From contig CALJOK010000058.1 of NCBI GenBank assembly GCA_937981555.1, forward strand, positions 1 to 41,739: DNA of 41,739 nt. The letters run 5' to 3'. Positions 24,665 through 35,000 of this stretch are shown one piece after another. The position numbers were made by a program, and so were the translations under genes. Source of the DNA: an uncultured Saprospiraceae bacterium. GTDB lineage: Bacteria > Bacteroidota > Bacteroidia > Chitinophagales > Saprospiraceae. Numbering within the stretch: the stretch's first letter is position 1; the number at the start of each line of letters is the position of its first letter. The notes below the pieces were generated by a model. That model searched no databases. It was given only the letters and a program-made list of their open reading frames with translations, and was not told the DNA's origin.

Positions 24665-24709
24665 ACGACTTTCCAAGTCGTCATCCGTCAAGCGAATTTC
24701 CAAATTCGC
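24665..24709. repeat. Two short palindromes between carboxylase genes
   Basis: ACGACTT-TCC-AAGTCGT (24665-24681) and GCGAATTT-CC-AAATTCGC (24692-24709) lie 10 bases apart. They share the TTTCCAA centre and the TCC-loop plan of the element at 22961. They could form hairpins in the mRNA between the two subunit genes. Confidence 0.65.
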
Positions 24710-24759
24710 AAAACTCAAAAAATATCATCATAAACGAGTCAAGAAATTCGTACTAATAA

Positions 24760-26736
24760 ATGAAAAAAATAAAAAGAATACTCATCGCCAACCGAGGCGA
24801 AATTGCTTCCCGAATTATTCGCACTTGTCAAAAAATGGGAATCACCAGCATCGCTGTTTTTTCGGAAGCAGATCGAAATGCACCTTTTGTTGCACAAGCA
24901 GATTTAGCAATTTTCATTGGAGAGAGTTCACCGAACGAGTCCTATCTTGTTCAAGAAAAAATTATCGAAGCTGCTAAAAAAACCAAAGCAGATGCCATTC
25001 ATCCGGGCTATGGTTTTTTATCAGAAAACTCATTTTTCGCCAAAAAATGCAAAGAAGAAAACATCATTTTCATTGGGCCAAATCCATCTGCAATTGATGC
25101 CATGGGATCTAAATCTAATGCTAAAAAAATCATGGAAGAAAATGGCGTTCCAGTCATTCCTGGTTATAAAGGAGATGATCAGTCCGAAGTAACTTTGCAA
25201 GCAGAAGCATTAAAAATTGGATTCCCCCTTTTACTCAAAGCAACTGCTGGAGGAGGAGGAAAAGGAATGAGAATTGTAACCCGAGCTGATGAAATATTGG
25301 AAGCTATTCATGCCGCAAAACGAGAGGCAAAAAATTCATTTGGTGATGATGAATTAATTATTGAAAAGTATATTTCCTCAGGACGTCATATCGAATTCCA
25401 AATCTTTGGAGATCAACATGGCAACTTAATTCACTTGCTCGAACGCGAATGTACCATCCAGAGACGCTACCAAAAAGTGATCGAAGAAAGTCCTTCGCCT
25501 ATCATGACCGAAGACTTAAGAAGTAACATGGGACAAGCTGCAGTCCTTGCTGCCAAGGCACTCAACTATGATAATGCAGGAACAGTCGAATTTATTTATG
25601 ATGATAAGACTGGTGATTTTTTCTTTCTTGAAGTCAATACTCGATTACAGGTTGAGCATCCTGTGACAGAAGAAATTACAGGTTTAGATTTAGTAAAAAT
25701 GCAAATTGAGTCGGCTAGTGGAATACCATTGACTATTTCACAAAATGAAATTACTGGAAATGGCTATGCGATTGAAGCAAGACTTTATGCGGAAGATCCT
25801 GCCAATAACTTCACGCCAGTTACTGGTAAGATTCATCAATTTAAAATTCCCAATATCGAAGGTCTGAGAATAGAAACAGCCGTTCAATCTGGCTCAGAAG
25901 TTTCCGTTTTTTATGATCCGATGATTGCAAAAATAATTGTTTGGGAAAAAAATCGAGAAGCGGCACATGATAAATTAGCTTATGTTTTACAGCATTTAAT
26001 TTGTCAAGGAATTACAACTAACCAAGCATTTTTATCCAGCGTTTTAGCGAACGACGATTTTAGAAAAGGAAATTATGATACACATTTTATTGAGCAAAAA
26101 ATGCAGCTTGATAAAGTAGATAATTTGGAAGAGAACGACTTGCACGAAGCGGCCATTGCTGCTACTATTTTTGATTGGAAAAACCGGGAAGAAAGCAGAA
26201 CCATTCTTAAAAACATTCCTTCAGGTTGGCGAAATAGTTTTTACCAACCCAATATTGAAAAATATATTTTTGGAGAAAAAGAAGTTGAAATCAATTATCG
26301 CTTTTTCAAAAATAAATTTGAATTTTTCTTCGGTGAAAAAACCATTACAACTCGTTTAGCCAATTTTGATCATGAAAAGATCCGAATTGAAATCGATGGA
26401 ATTCAGAAAGATTTTTCTGTCCTAAAATTTGAAAACGAATTTCATGTTCAGTCATCTTCAATTGGAAATATCAAATTGATACAAGCTGATCGTTTTCCCA
26501 AAAAAGAAAAGGAAAAAATAAAGGGTGGTTATGAAGCTCCGATGCCTTCACAAATTATTTCCGTGCTCGTAGAAGAGAATCAGAAAGTTGAGCAAGGCAC
26601 TCCCCTGCTCATCATCTCTTCGATGAAAATGGAAAATACTATTTCTGCAGAAGAAGAAGGAGTCGTGGAAGAAATCTACGCAACGGAAGGAAGCAATGTA
26701 GAAGCTGGTTTTTTATTAATGAAAATTACAACTTAA
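24760..26736 (+). CDS. Acyl-CoA carboxylase biotin carboxylase/BCCP (alpha) subunit
   Basis: This is the ATP-dependent biotin carboxylase fused to its biotin carrier, 658 residues. The N-terminal domain begins RILIANRGEIASRIIRTC. The ATP-grasp part has ATAGGGGKGMR and the EVNTRLQVEHPVTE motif, and the C-terminal biotinyl domain has ISSMKMENT with the biotinylated Lys near residue 624. The domain order and size are those of LiuD/MccA or AtuF. It partners with the beta subunit just upstream to carboxylate a branched acyl-CoA. The hydratase gene starts three bases after its stop, so translation is probably coupled. Confidence 0.95.
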   Translation: MKKIKRILIANRGEIASRIIRTCQKMGITSIAVFSEADRNAPFVAQADLAIFIGESSPNESYLVQEKIIEAAKKTKADAIHPGYGFLSENSFFAKKCKEENIIFIGPNPSAIDAMGSKSNAKKIMEENGVPVIPGYKGDDQSEVTLQAEALKIGFPLLLKATAGGGGKGMRIVTRADEILEAIHAAKREAKNSFGDDELIIEKYISSGRHIEFQIFGDQHGNLIHLLERECTIQRRYQKVIEESPSPIMTEDLRSNMGQAAVLAAKALNYDNAGTVEFIYDDKTGDFFFLEVNTRLQVEHPVTEEITGLDLVKMQIESASGIPLTISQNEITGNGYAIEARLYAEDPANNFTPVTGKIHQFKIPNIEGLRIETAVQSGSEVSVFYDPMIAKIIVWEKNREAAHDKLAYVLQHLICQGITTNQAFLSSVLANDDFRKGNYDTHFIEQKMQLDKVDNLEENDLHEAAIAATIFDWKNREESRTILKNIPSGWRNSFYQPNIEKYIFGEKEVEINYRFFKNKFEFFFGEKTITTRLANFDHEKIRIEIDGIQKDFSVLKFENEFHVQSSSIGNIKLIQADRFPKKEKEKIKGGYEAPMPSQIISVLVEENQKVEQGTPLLIISSMKMENTISAEEEGVVEEIYATEGSNVEAGFLLMKITT

Positions 26737-26739
26737 ACT

Positions 26740-27558
26740 ATGGAATATTTTAACAAAAATCTCTTTTCAAATCCACTTAAGGAAACTTACGCTTTCATTA
26801 AAATACAAGAAAATGAACATACCTTAACCATCACCTTGGATCGAGCAAAAAAGAAAAATGCTATTCATCCAAAGATGATTGACGAGTTGGCGTTCGCTTT
26901 ACAATATGCGAAAATGTCCAAACATATTTGGACAATTGTAATTGCTGCCGAAGGAAATGTATTTTGTGCAGGTGCTGACTTAAAAGCTTTTATGGGTATC
27001 CTTGGTGAATTTGAATCAACGATTCCTAAAGCCGAAAAGGAAGTTTTGCTAGGTGATCTTTTTAACCAAGTACATAAGCCTGTTATCGCAAAGACTGAAG
27101 GTGACGTTTATGCTGGCGGGTTTTTCTTTCTAGCAGGAAGTACTTATGTAGTAGCGAATGAAAATGTAAAATTAGGTTTGCCCGAAGTTAAAAGAGGTTT
27201 GTATCCATTTCAAGTCATGGCTATTTTACTACAAGTGATGCCTAAAAGAAAGGTCGTGGATTGGTGTATCCGAGGATATAATTTGCCGGTGAAGGATGCG
27301 ATGGATTTTGGTTTAGTAACTCATTTAGCGACTTCTGAAAATATAGATACTATTATTGATGGCTTGATTGCTGACTTGAGTGAAAATTCTCCTTCTGCTA
27401 TTCGACTTGGTTTGGAGTCTTTGGATGCGATTCAAAATTCGGAATCAAAACATAAATATTTGATGGAGATGTTGCAAAAAACGGTGGCGTCAAAAGATGG
27501 ACGGGAAGGAATTGCTGCTTTTAGGGAAAAGAGAAAACCGATATGGACAGGGGAATAA
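26740..27558 (+). CDS. Enoyl-CoA hydratase, probably methylglutaconyl-type
   Basis: This crotonase-family protein of 272 residues has the oxyanion-hole segments AEGNVFCAGADLKAF and GDVYAGGFFFLAGS, followed by LGLPEVKRGLYPFQ. Its position right after an MCC/GCC-type carboxylase fits a 3-methylglutaconyl-CoA hydratase (LiuC) or the isohexenyl homologue (AtuE). In the second oxyanion segment the usual acidic residue pair is partly changed, so exact chemistry is uncertain. The remaining enzymes of the pathway (acyl-CoA dehydrogenase, HMG-CoA lyase) are not in the window. Confidence 0.9.
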   Translation: MEYFNKNLFSNPLKETYAFIKIQENEHTLTITLDRAKKKNAIHPKMIDELAFALQYAKMSKHIWTIVIAAEGNVFCAGADLKAFMGILGEFESTIPKAEKEVLLGDLFNQVHKPVIAKTEGDVYAGGFFFLAGSTYVVANENVKLGLPEVKRGLYPFQVMAILLQVMPKRKVVDWCIRGYNLPVKDAMDFGLVTHLATSENIDTIIDGLIADLSENSPSAIRLGLESLDAIQNSESKHKYLMEMLQKTVASKDGREGIAAFREKRKPIWTGE

Positions 27559-27664
27559 AACTTTAATTCTCCAACTTTCGGAAAGTAGAATCTTAAGTGA
27601 AAATTTATTGAAAAAATAAGGTAAAAGAAATTAGACGAATAAGTCTATCCTAAAAATATCGCTA

Positions 27665-28399
27665 ATGAAAAATTTCACATTACTATTCCTACTCTCTTTT
27701 CCTTTTTTTCAGCAATCCACTTTTGCATGCTCTTGCATTGAAGCTCCCACTTTCTGTGAAGGAATCGTCAACTGTGATGGAGATATTTATGCTGATTTAA
27801 TTGTAAGAGGAACAATTACTGCCAGAACCAAAGAAGAAGTCAAAGTTCGAGTCAATCAAATTATTTTTGGAAATACATCACAAAGTACTATAACTGTAGG
27901 CCTATCAGTTTGTGGTTATCCGCCACAATCGTTAAAAAAAGGCGACGAATATATTCTAGCGTTATCAACGCTTAGTTCATCAGATTATAGTCACCATCAT
28001 CTCATTATTTGCAAACTTAGTTATCTGAAAATTGAAGACGAAGTTATTAAAGGAAATATTGCTCCAGGAATTAAATCTCTTGACTATTCTGATCTGGCAA
28101 CTTTGAAAAACTATGGTGATGAATTTAATCTTTTTTCTATTGAACATAGTCTATCTTTTTCTCCAAGTCCAATAGCTGATATTTTAAATGTTAAAAACAT
28201 CAGTCTTGCTAGCTCTGAAAATATTCAAATTGAGGTAATAGATATGGCCGGGAGCAACCGCTATTCTTTTAAAAAAGAAGATGGAATTCTTGCAGATGAA
28301 ACTTGGACTATTGATCTGCAAAATTTCCCAGTTGGCGTTTATCTTTTTAAACTAACTGCTTATAATCAAGAAACCGTTTTTAAGATCATGAAGCAATAA
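27665..28399 (+). CDS. Secreted TIMP/NTR-like protein with T9SS sorting domain
   Basis: The 244-residue protein has a signal peptide (LLFLLSFPFFQQSTFA) that should be removed directly before CSCIEAPTFCE. A mature Cys-x-Cys N-terminus followed by an OB-like fold (DLIVRGTITARTKEEVKVRV, TVGLSVCGYPPQSLKKGDEY, then HHHLIICKLSYL) is the plan of tissue-inhibitor-of-metalloproteinase/netrin-like domains. The last 80 residues are a type A T9SS sorting domain (FSPSPIADILNVKNI to GVYLFKLTAYNQETVFKIMK), so the product is exported and attached at the surface. It is not an obvious part of the carboxylase pathway. TIMP-like activity is inference. Confidence 0.8.
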   Translation: MKNFTLLFLLSFPFFQQSTFACSCIEAPTFCEGIVNCDGDIYADLIVRGTITARTKEEVKVRVNQIIFGNTSQSTITVGLSVCGYPPQSLKKGDEYILALSTLSSSDYSHHHLIICKLSYLKIEDEVIKGNIAPGIKSLDYSDLATLKNYGDEFNLFSIEHSLSFSPSPIADILNVKNISLASSENIQIEVIDMAGSNRYSFKKEDGILADETWTIDLQNFPVGVYLFKLTAYNQETVFKIMKQ

Positions 28400-28468
28400 T
28401 CAAACTGAAATCATTTTTCACTCCCGCTCATCCTTACATTCTCTTAATTCAATATTAATTATTAAAAA

Positions 28469-29947
28469 ATGTACACTTCAATCATCATCGGCACGGGTTT
28501 CTCTGGAATTTGCATGGGTATCCAACTCAAGCAAAAAGGGATTCACAATTTTATCATTTTGGAAAAGGCTGATGAAATCGGTGGAACGTGGAGAGAGAAT
28601 ACTTATCCTGGAGCGGAGTGCGATGTTCCTTCAGCGCTGTATAGCTTTTCCTTTGAACCTTATCCTGACTGGGAATATAAATGGTCACATCAACCACAAA
28701 TTTTAGCTTATTTAAAAATGTGTGTCGAGAAATATGAATTGGGTCCACATATTCATTTCCAAAAAGAATTGACTTCGGCACATTGGCAAGAGCAAAATTC
28801 CTTATGGAAAATAAAAACGAAAGATGGAAGTAATTTCCAAAGTAAAACGTTTATTCCTGCCGTAGGACAATTGCATTTTCCTTCTTTTCCAAACTTTACC
28901 AATAAAGAAAATTTTGAAGGAGAAAATTTTCATTCTGCTCGTTGGAATCATAAAATTTCATTAAAGGGAAAAACGGTTGGAGTGATTGGAAATGCAGCCA
29001 GCGCGATTCAGTTTATTCCAGAAATTAGAAAGTCAGCTAAAAGAGTTATTGTCTTTCAACGCTCGGCAAATTGGATTTTACCAAAACAAGATCGACTGTA
29101 TCGAAACTGGGAAAAGAATCTCGTTAAACGATTTCCATTCTTATTAAAGATGTATCGTTTGAAAATTTGGTTGATGGCTGGTGCGCTTTTTTTATTAATG
29201 AACAAAGGATATAGCCTACTTCGCAACTTCTTCCAATGGCAATCCAAACGATACATTTCCCAAGAAATTAAGGATTTAAAACTTCGTAAGGAATTGATTC
29301 CCAAATTTCCATTAGGTGCAAAACGGGTACTCTTTTCAGATGAATATTATTATGCCTTGAATCAAGAAAATGTAGATGTGGTCACCAATCCAATTCAAGA
29401 ATTTTGCTCAAAAGGCATTCAAACTAAGGATGGAAACAAACATGATTTAGATATAGTTATTTATAGCACAGGTTTTAAAACACAACCATTTCTCATGGGA
29501 CTTGAAGTCGTTGGAAAAAAGGGGATTTCGATAAAAGAATTTTGGAAAGATGGGCCGATAAACTATTTAGGGATGACAGTAAGTAATTTCCCTAATCTCT
29601 TTTTGATGTATGGACCAAATACAAACTTGGGACATAATTCGATTATTTTGATGATTGAAGCACAAGCCAATTACATTGTTCAATGTCTGGAATCGATAGA
29701 AAAAAACGAAACGACATCTCTTGAAGTCAAAAACGAGGTGATGATAAATTACCATGATGCCATCCAAGTACGATTAAAAAAAATGATTTGGCTGACCGTA
29801 GAAAAGAGTTGGTATATTTCCAAAAATGGAAATTTGCCTAACAATTGGCCTGGGCGAACTTGGGAATATATGAGAAAAACGAAGGAGGTTGATTTTAGAA
29901 ATTTTGATAAAAAAATTGCAGGGTCTAAAACTCCAATGCACGAATAG
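28469..29947 (+). CDS. Flavin-dependent monooxygenase, Baeyer-Villiger type
   Basis: This FAD/NADPH monooxygenase has 492 residues. The FAD Rossmann motif is IIGTGFSGICMGIQL, the ring-binding EKADEIGGTW follows, and the NADPH site is VGVIGNAASAIQFIPE. The type I Baeyer-Villiger fingerprint F-G---H---W is present as FEGENFHSARW. The C-terminal half has YSTGFKTQPF and YGPNTNLGHNSI. Such enzymes oxidise ketones to esters or lactones, or heteroatoms. Next to a branched acyl-CoA operon it may act on a ketone of terpenoid or branched origin, but this is inference. A terminator follows. Confidence 0.9.
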   Translation: MYTSIIIGTGFSGICMGIQLKQKGIHNFIILEKADEIGGTWRENTYPGAECDVPSALYSFSFEPYPDWEYKWSHQPQILAYLKMCVEKYELGPHIHFQKELTSAHWQEQNSLWKIKTKDGSNFQSKTFIPAVGQLHFPSFPNFTNKENFEGENFHSARWNHKISLKGKTVGVIGNAASAIQFIPEIRKSAKRVIVFQRSANWILPKQDRLYRNWEKNLVKRFPFLLKMYRLKIWLMAGALFLLMNKGYSLLRNFFQWQSKRYISQEIKDLKLRKELIPKFPLGAKRVLFSDEYYYALNQENVDVVTNPIQEFCSKGIQTKDGNKHDLDIVIYSTGFKTQPFLMGLEVVGKKGISIKEFWKDGPINYLGMTVSNFPNLFLMYGPNTNLGHNSIILMIEAQANYIVQCLESIEKNETTSLEVKNEVMINYHDAIQVRLKKMIWLTVEKSWYISKNGNLPNNWPGRTWEYMRKTKEVDFRNFDKKIAGSKTPMHE

Positions 29948-29954
29948 TAAAATT

Positions 29955-30011
29955 AAAATATGAGTTACCCTAAACTTTTGTGAAATCAAAATCTGGAGTA
30001 ACTCATATTTT
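29955..30011. terminator. Long-stem hairpin after the monooxygenase gene
   Basis: A 14-bp perfect stem AAAATATGAGTTAC and its complement (29998-30011) surrounds a 29-base loop. T-rich sequence follows on the plus strand. Confidence 0.6.
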
Positions 30012-30031
30012 ATAAATTTTTCTAATTATCT

Positions 30032-30062
30032 AAATCGCAACTAATCTTGCGATTTTTTTTTA
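30032..30062 (+). terminator. Intrinsic terminator
   Basis: AAATCGCA pairs with TGCGATTT around an 8-base loop and is followed by a long T run, ending the plus-strand unit before the convergent gene at 30060. Confidence 0.75.
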
Positions 30063-31865
30063 TTCTTTTACTATTTTAAAGTTTTTGTAAACACCATTAA
30101 TATTCGAACGTACAAGATATACTCCACTTGGATAATTTGACAAATTAAGACTGGTTTGTTGATTATTTATTTTCGAAGAATAAAGTAACTCGCCTCTTAA
30201 ATTGTAAATTATAATTTCATCCTCTTCAGAAAATGAGGTCTCGGAAGTGCTAAGTATAATCTCCGAATCTGTTGGATTGGGATAAATAGTAACCGATTGT
30301 TCAACATTTATTTCATTGGTATTTGTTGAAATAAAGCCACTAAAACATTCATTAGAATAAGCAGTACTCAACTCTGTACTTGTAGTCAAAACCGCAGTCG
30401 AGTCCTTACAGATACATCTTCCATCGTTATAATTATAGGTCATATATGCAGCATCCGTTTCAAATGCTTTAAAAGTACATTGTTCAAAAGTCAATGAATC
30501 ACTTGTCAACATTTGCATACTATGACTCCAATTTGTAAATAAAGTATTTCCTCCATTCCAATGATTAAGGCCTGGCTCCTGAGCAAAACCACAAGGTTTG
30601 AAAAACAATAAATATAAGGTTCCCGTACCTCCCACTCCTACTCCACCGCCAACATTTACAGCAATCGAACCATCACCTCTTAAATCACCAACAAAAGACA
30701 TTGACCGGGAAAAACGTTCTTGATCGCCAGTATCAAAATCTAAATTAAAACCACCTTCTATTTCGTCTATTTTAGTATATGTCTTTACCGTTTTATCACT
30801 ATTCATATACAGAATGTAAGCATCCCCTAGACCTTGCTGATTAGCTCCCGTAATCAAATCAGGAATACCATCTCCATTCAAATCACCAGGCGCACACATC
30901 GCATGTCCAAATTGAGCACCTGATGTTCCATTAGGATTTACATCGACGATCAAGGTGTCGTTAAACCCATTGAGTCCTTCTGTTATTTTTAATTTAGAGA
31001 CCACATTATAAGTAGTCGGATCAAGGGAAAGTATCCAAACTGCTCCCTTTCCTCCATCTGACATAAATGCACCAACCGCCATCTCCTCCGTCCCATCATT
31101 GTCTATATCCCCAAGCATGGCAACTTCCCTACCACCAAACATATCGTTATTTTCCAAGCCTATTCCAAAGCCTCCTGAGGTAGAATTGATGGTTACAGTA
31201 TTCGCAATCTGGGATGCATCATCTAAAAATAAAATATTGATGGCTCCTCTGTTCATTCCACCTACATCTGAATTAGGATCACATGCGACTAAATCAATTC
31301 TACCATCATTATTTAAATCACCGATTGCAGATAATCCTTGTGCGATGATATCGGAATGTTTCACATAATTCTTTACGGTTCCATCATTATTGAGATGAAT
31401 GATATATAGTGCTCTATTCGTTGAAGCTGGCGCAGAAACTGCAATATCTGGAATATCATCTCCATCATAATCTCCGATGCCTGCAACACCATAGCCAAAG
31501 AAATTACTTCCATTTAAGGTTTCATTAAAGTCGCCTTCAAGCATTGATATTTTTTGATTGGATTGAACTGTTCCATCAGTATTCATAAAAACAATGTAGA
31601 CTGCACCAGCATCTGTTTCTCCATCATCATCAGATCGAGCTCCGATTACCAAGTCAAGAATTCCATCGCCATTAATATCTCCTGCTACATCATGATCTCT
31701 ACTAAATCGATCTCCGGCATCAAGATCTGCAAAGAATCCACCAGAACCTTCTTCTATTCGGACAAAGCCGTCAGGACCAAATTGTGTGAGTGTTTGTGCT
31801 ATTGCAACGTTTACTATTACTTGCAAGATTGCAATCATTAAAATTGTAACTGTTTTGAATTTCAT
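30060..31865 (-). CDS. FG-GAP repeat protein with T9SS sorting domain
   Basis: The 601-residue exported protein has a signal peptide ending IVNVAIAQ. Residues about 40-410 carry six or seven integrin-alpha-like FG-GAP/calcium-binding units, for example DINGDGILDLVIGARSDDDG, GDYDGDDIPDIAVSAP and GDIDNDGTEEMAVGAF, whose Asp-rich loops bind calcium. A Cys-containing stretch follows. The last 80 residues are a type A sorting domain (IYPNPTDSEIILS to GVYLVRSNINGVYKNFKIVK), which directs export and surface attachment. The ligand is unknown. It is adjacent to another FG-GAP gene on the same strand. Confidence 0.92.
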   Translation of the reverse strand: MKFKTVTILMIAILQVIVNVAIAQTLTQFGPDGFVRIEEGSGGFFADLDAGDRFSRDHDVAGDINGDGILDLVIGARSDDDGETDAGAVYIVFMNTDGTVQSNQKISMLEGDFNETLNGSNFFGYGVAGIGDYDGDDIPDIAVSAPASTNRALYIIHLNNDGTVKNYVKHSDIIAQGLSAIGDLNNDGRIDLVACDPNSDVGGMNRGAINILFLDDASQIANTVTINSTSGGFGIGLENNDMFGGREVAMLGDIDNDGTEEMAVGAFMSDGGKGAVWILSLDPTTYNVVSKLKITEGLNGFNDTLIVDVNPNGTSGAQFGHAMCAPGDLNGDGIPDLITGANQQGLGDAYILYMNSDKTVKTYTKIDEIEGGFNLDFDTGDQERFSRSMSFVGDLRGDGSIAVNVGGGVGVGGTGTLYLLFFKPCGFAQEPGLNHWNGGNTLFTNWSHSMQMLTSDSLTFEQCTFKAFETDAAYMTYNYNDGRCICKDSTAVLTTSTELSTAYSNECFSGFISTNTNEINVEQSVTIYPNPTDSEIILSTSETSFSEEDEIIIYNLRGELLYSSKINNQQTSLNLSNYPSGVYLVRSNINGVYKNFKIVKE

Positions 31866-32018
31866 TTTTTTCTTGATTAATTAGTTAAATTGTTCGTTAG
31901 CTAATTTGGTGCAAGAAACTTCAAAAAGGTTGCTTTGTAGTATCTTTTTTCGTGATTTTAATTTTTTATAAATATGCTTGGAAGTGCATTCATTGATTGT
32001 TCTGTTTATTTTAATTGA

Positions 32019-35000
32019 TCATTGTTTAATCAACTTTCGAACACTAACAATTGATTGATCATTTCTCAATTCCAAATAATATATTCCAGCAATCAAATGA
32101 TCCGTTTTTATTTGTGTTTGATAAGATCCTTTACTAATTACTTTTTGAAATAAAACTCTTCCAAGCATATCACTTATGACTAATTGTAAATCATCTTCCA
32201 ACTGATCTTCAAATTCAAGTGTAAAGTAATCCTGAAAAGGATTTGGAATTACTTTATAATCCAATTTTGGGATCCATAAATCTTCTTCAAGGCTAGTTGG
32301 TAATTCTTGTACCAAAATATTTGAAACGGTATTAGTAATTATTGGAGGATTAAAATCAAAATAAATATCTGCGAAATTTTCGATAACGGTATTTTCAGGA
32401 AGACCAACTATTGGCTCAATTCTATATTTCACAAACCCATGACTAAGCAATTCATTCGTATTTACATCTGGCAATAAAATATTATTAAAATGAAAATTAA
32501 CCAATCCTGTTTCTGTAATATAAACTTCATAAGTATGACTAGCGGCAACTACTTCAAATGTTGTCAAATCTAAATTTGCATCAAGTTGATCTTCTAATCT
32601 AATTGTAAAGGCAGTATCTGTTCCTGTGTTTTGAAATCGAATCGTATACTCTAAGGTTTCTCCAAACAAAGCATAATTTTCAAAATTAATAGAATAGCTC
32701 GGTTCTACTAATTTATCATTTGGATCATAAGCACAATTAATTTCTGAGAAGAAATTGGTGGTATCAGAATAAACATTATTTCCAGCTAAATCTTGCAAGT
32801 CAATTACATTTTGGAGTGCGATGGTATCTCCAATAAAGTCTACTCTAGCTATCTCTAATTCCAAATCTATTTGATTGGAATAAGTCGGAATTAAATTTTC
32901 GACATTCCAAATTAAAGTACTATCTGTTATTATATTTGGCAAAGGACTAGCACTTACATAGGTCGTCAAACTATCTAAATTAAGAGTGATTGTTCCATTA
33001 GCAATTTTGTTTCCAGTATTATTATAATGTATCCAAAACGGAACGGTAAAACCACAACGAGTTGGAGCGGAACTCAAATCTATTTCAGTCTCATAAATAT
33101 CTGACAAAGCTGTTAAACCAAAATTATGAACAACAGATGCATCGATAATATCCACCGCTACATTGGCAGCCGTAGTAAATGCCCAAGTATCTGGAGCAGA
33201 AGTTTCACAAGTCAGATTATAATTACCAATTGCTAAAGAAAAATTATAATTGCCGATATCATTCGACCAAGTCGCAACTGAATTAGGTTGAACTGTAACT
33301 TTTTGTTGATGCAAACCATATTCATCACTATCAAAAATTCCATTCTCATTCGTATCATAAAATGTAGTTCCTTTTGCTTGAAGACTATTAGCAATATTGT
33401 CATACCAGACTAATTGACTCCCAAATAACGAACCTACTATTATATCTCTTCCTCCATTATTATTAATATTAGCGGAGGTAATCACCTCGTTATTTGAACC
33501 GAATGCAGGGGAACCAATCATAACTGGCATCGCAAATGAATCTATATCATTTCGCACATAAAATACTTCTCCAGGAATTGCGGTTCCTGCGACAACATCC
33601 AAATCTCCATCAGCATCCATGTCATCTACATAATATAATCTTTTTCCATTAGTTGCTCCACCTGCAGAAAAATCAGCGATCAATTCTTCTGTCTCAAATG
33701 TCAAACCTCCTGCGATTTGTTTTCTATAATAAATACTTTTTTCAGTAGATTTATAAAATACTAAATCTTTTAATCCATCGGTGTCCATATCTGCAACTGC
33801 CAATAGTTTTTGTTCATCACTAAGTTCATTAATTGGGACAATTGACTGGAATACATTGTTGAGGTTTTCAGACCACCCCACAAAATGAGGATCACCATTA
33901 CTTGGACTTAGATATAAAATAATATCATTGTCTAAATCATTATCTAGATCTTCATAAAAGAAATAATAAATACTATTGTCAGTTGAACCAACGATTGTTA
34001 AACTAGTAAATTGACCATTTTCATTTTCTTGCCATTTCATAATATTACTACCAGGTTCCTCATAGAGAATATCTGTGTCACCATCCGAATCAAAATCTAA
34101 ATAGATTTGATTATTAGTAAGACCTGCTGCACCTATTATTATCGCATCTCCAAAATCACCATTCCCATCTAAGTTTTCATGCCAAAACTGTCCACCACCA
34201 CTCCACTTTACAAACAAATCATTATCTCCATCTCCATCAACATCTGCCACATGAGTTTCCCCAGCATAGGAAGAATTACTTGGGATTTTTTGACCACCAT
34301 CAAACGTGCCTAATCCATCCAAATTTCTAAACCAAAATAAATTACCATAACTACTACTTGCCACAATATCCACATCTCCGTCCCCATCAATATCTCCTGT
34401 GGAAAGAAAATTCGCCTGCACATAATTTTGAATAATATTTTCCGATCCATATCCTCCAAGTCCTGGTTCCTTTTTGTACCAATAAATAGAAGAACTATTA
34501 AACCTAGATATTATATCAATTAATCCATCTCCATCTATATCATCAGCAATAGCTTTGGTATCTATTACATCTAAATTTCCATTAAGAACTGTAACGAAAG
34601 GATTGAAGGTTTCGAAGTCTCCTAGGTTTTCAATCCAAGCCACATCATCTCCAGTATTAGTATCATAAAGGATATCTAAATCTGAATCTCCATCATAATC
34701 GGAAATAGATAATAATTTGCCAGTCGTACCTAACCCAACAATTATTGGAGCAGAGAAACTTCCTAATCCATCTTCATTTTTAAACCAGCGGAAACCCAAT
34801 CCTGAAGCAATGTCCATAGAAAGAATATCTAAACTTCCATCCTGATTTAGGTCCTCTATATAAGTGAAATATGCATTGCTTTGATTAGTATATATTTCTA
34901 CAAACGTGTCGAAGTTATTACCATTATTTTGATACCATCCTAAAACATTACTTTGGGATTTGATCAGATCAATATCTCCATCATTGTCCAAATCGCCAGC

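Noticed and set aside
24639-24977. 112-codon plus-strand frame across the carboxylase gene junction
   Set aside because: It spans the palindromes and the start of the alpha-subunit gene in another frame, with no domain signal.
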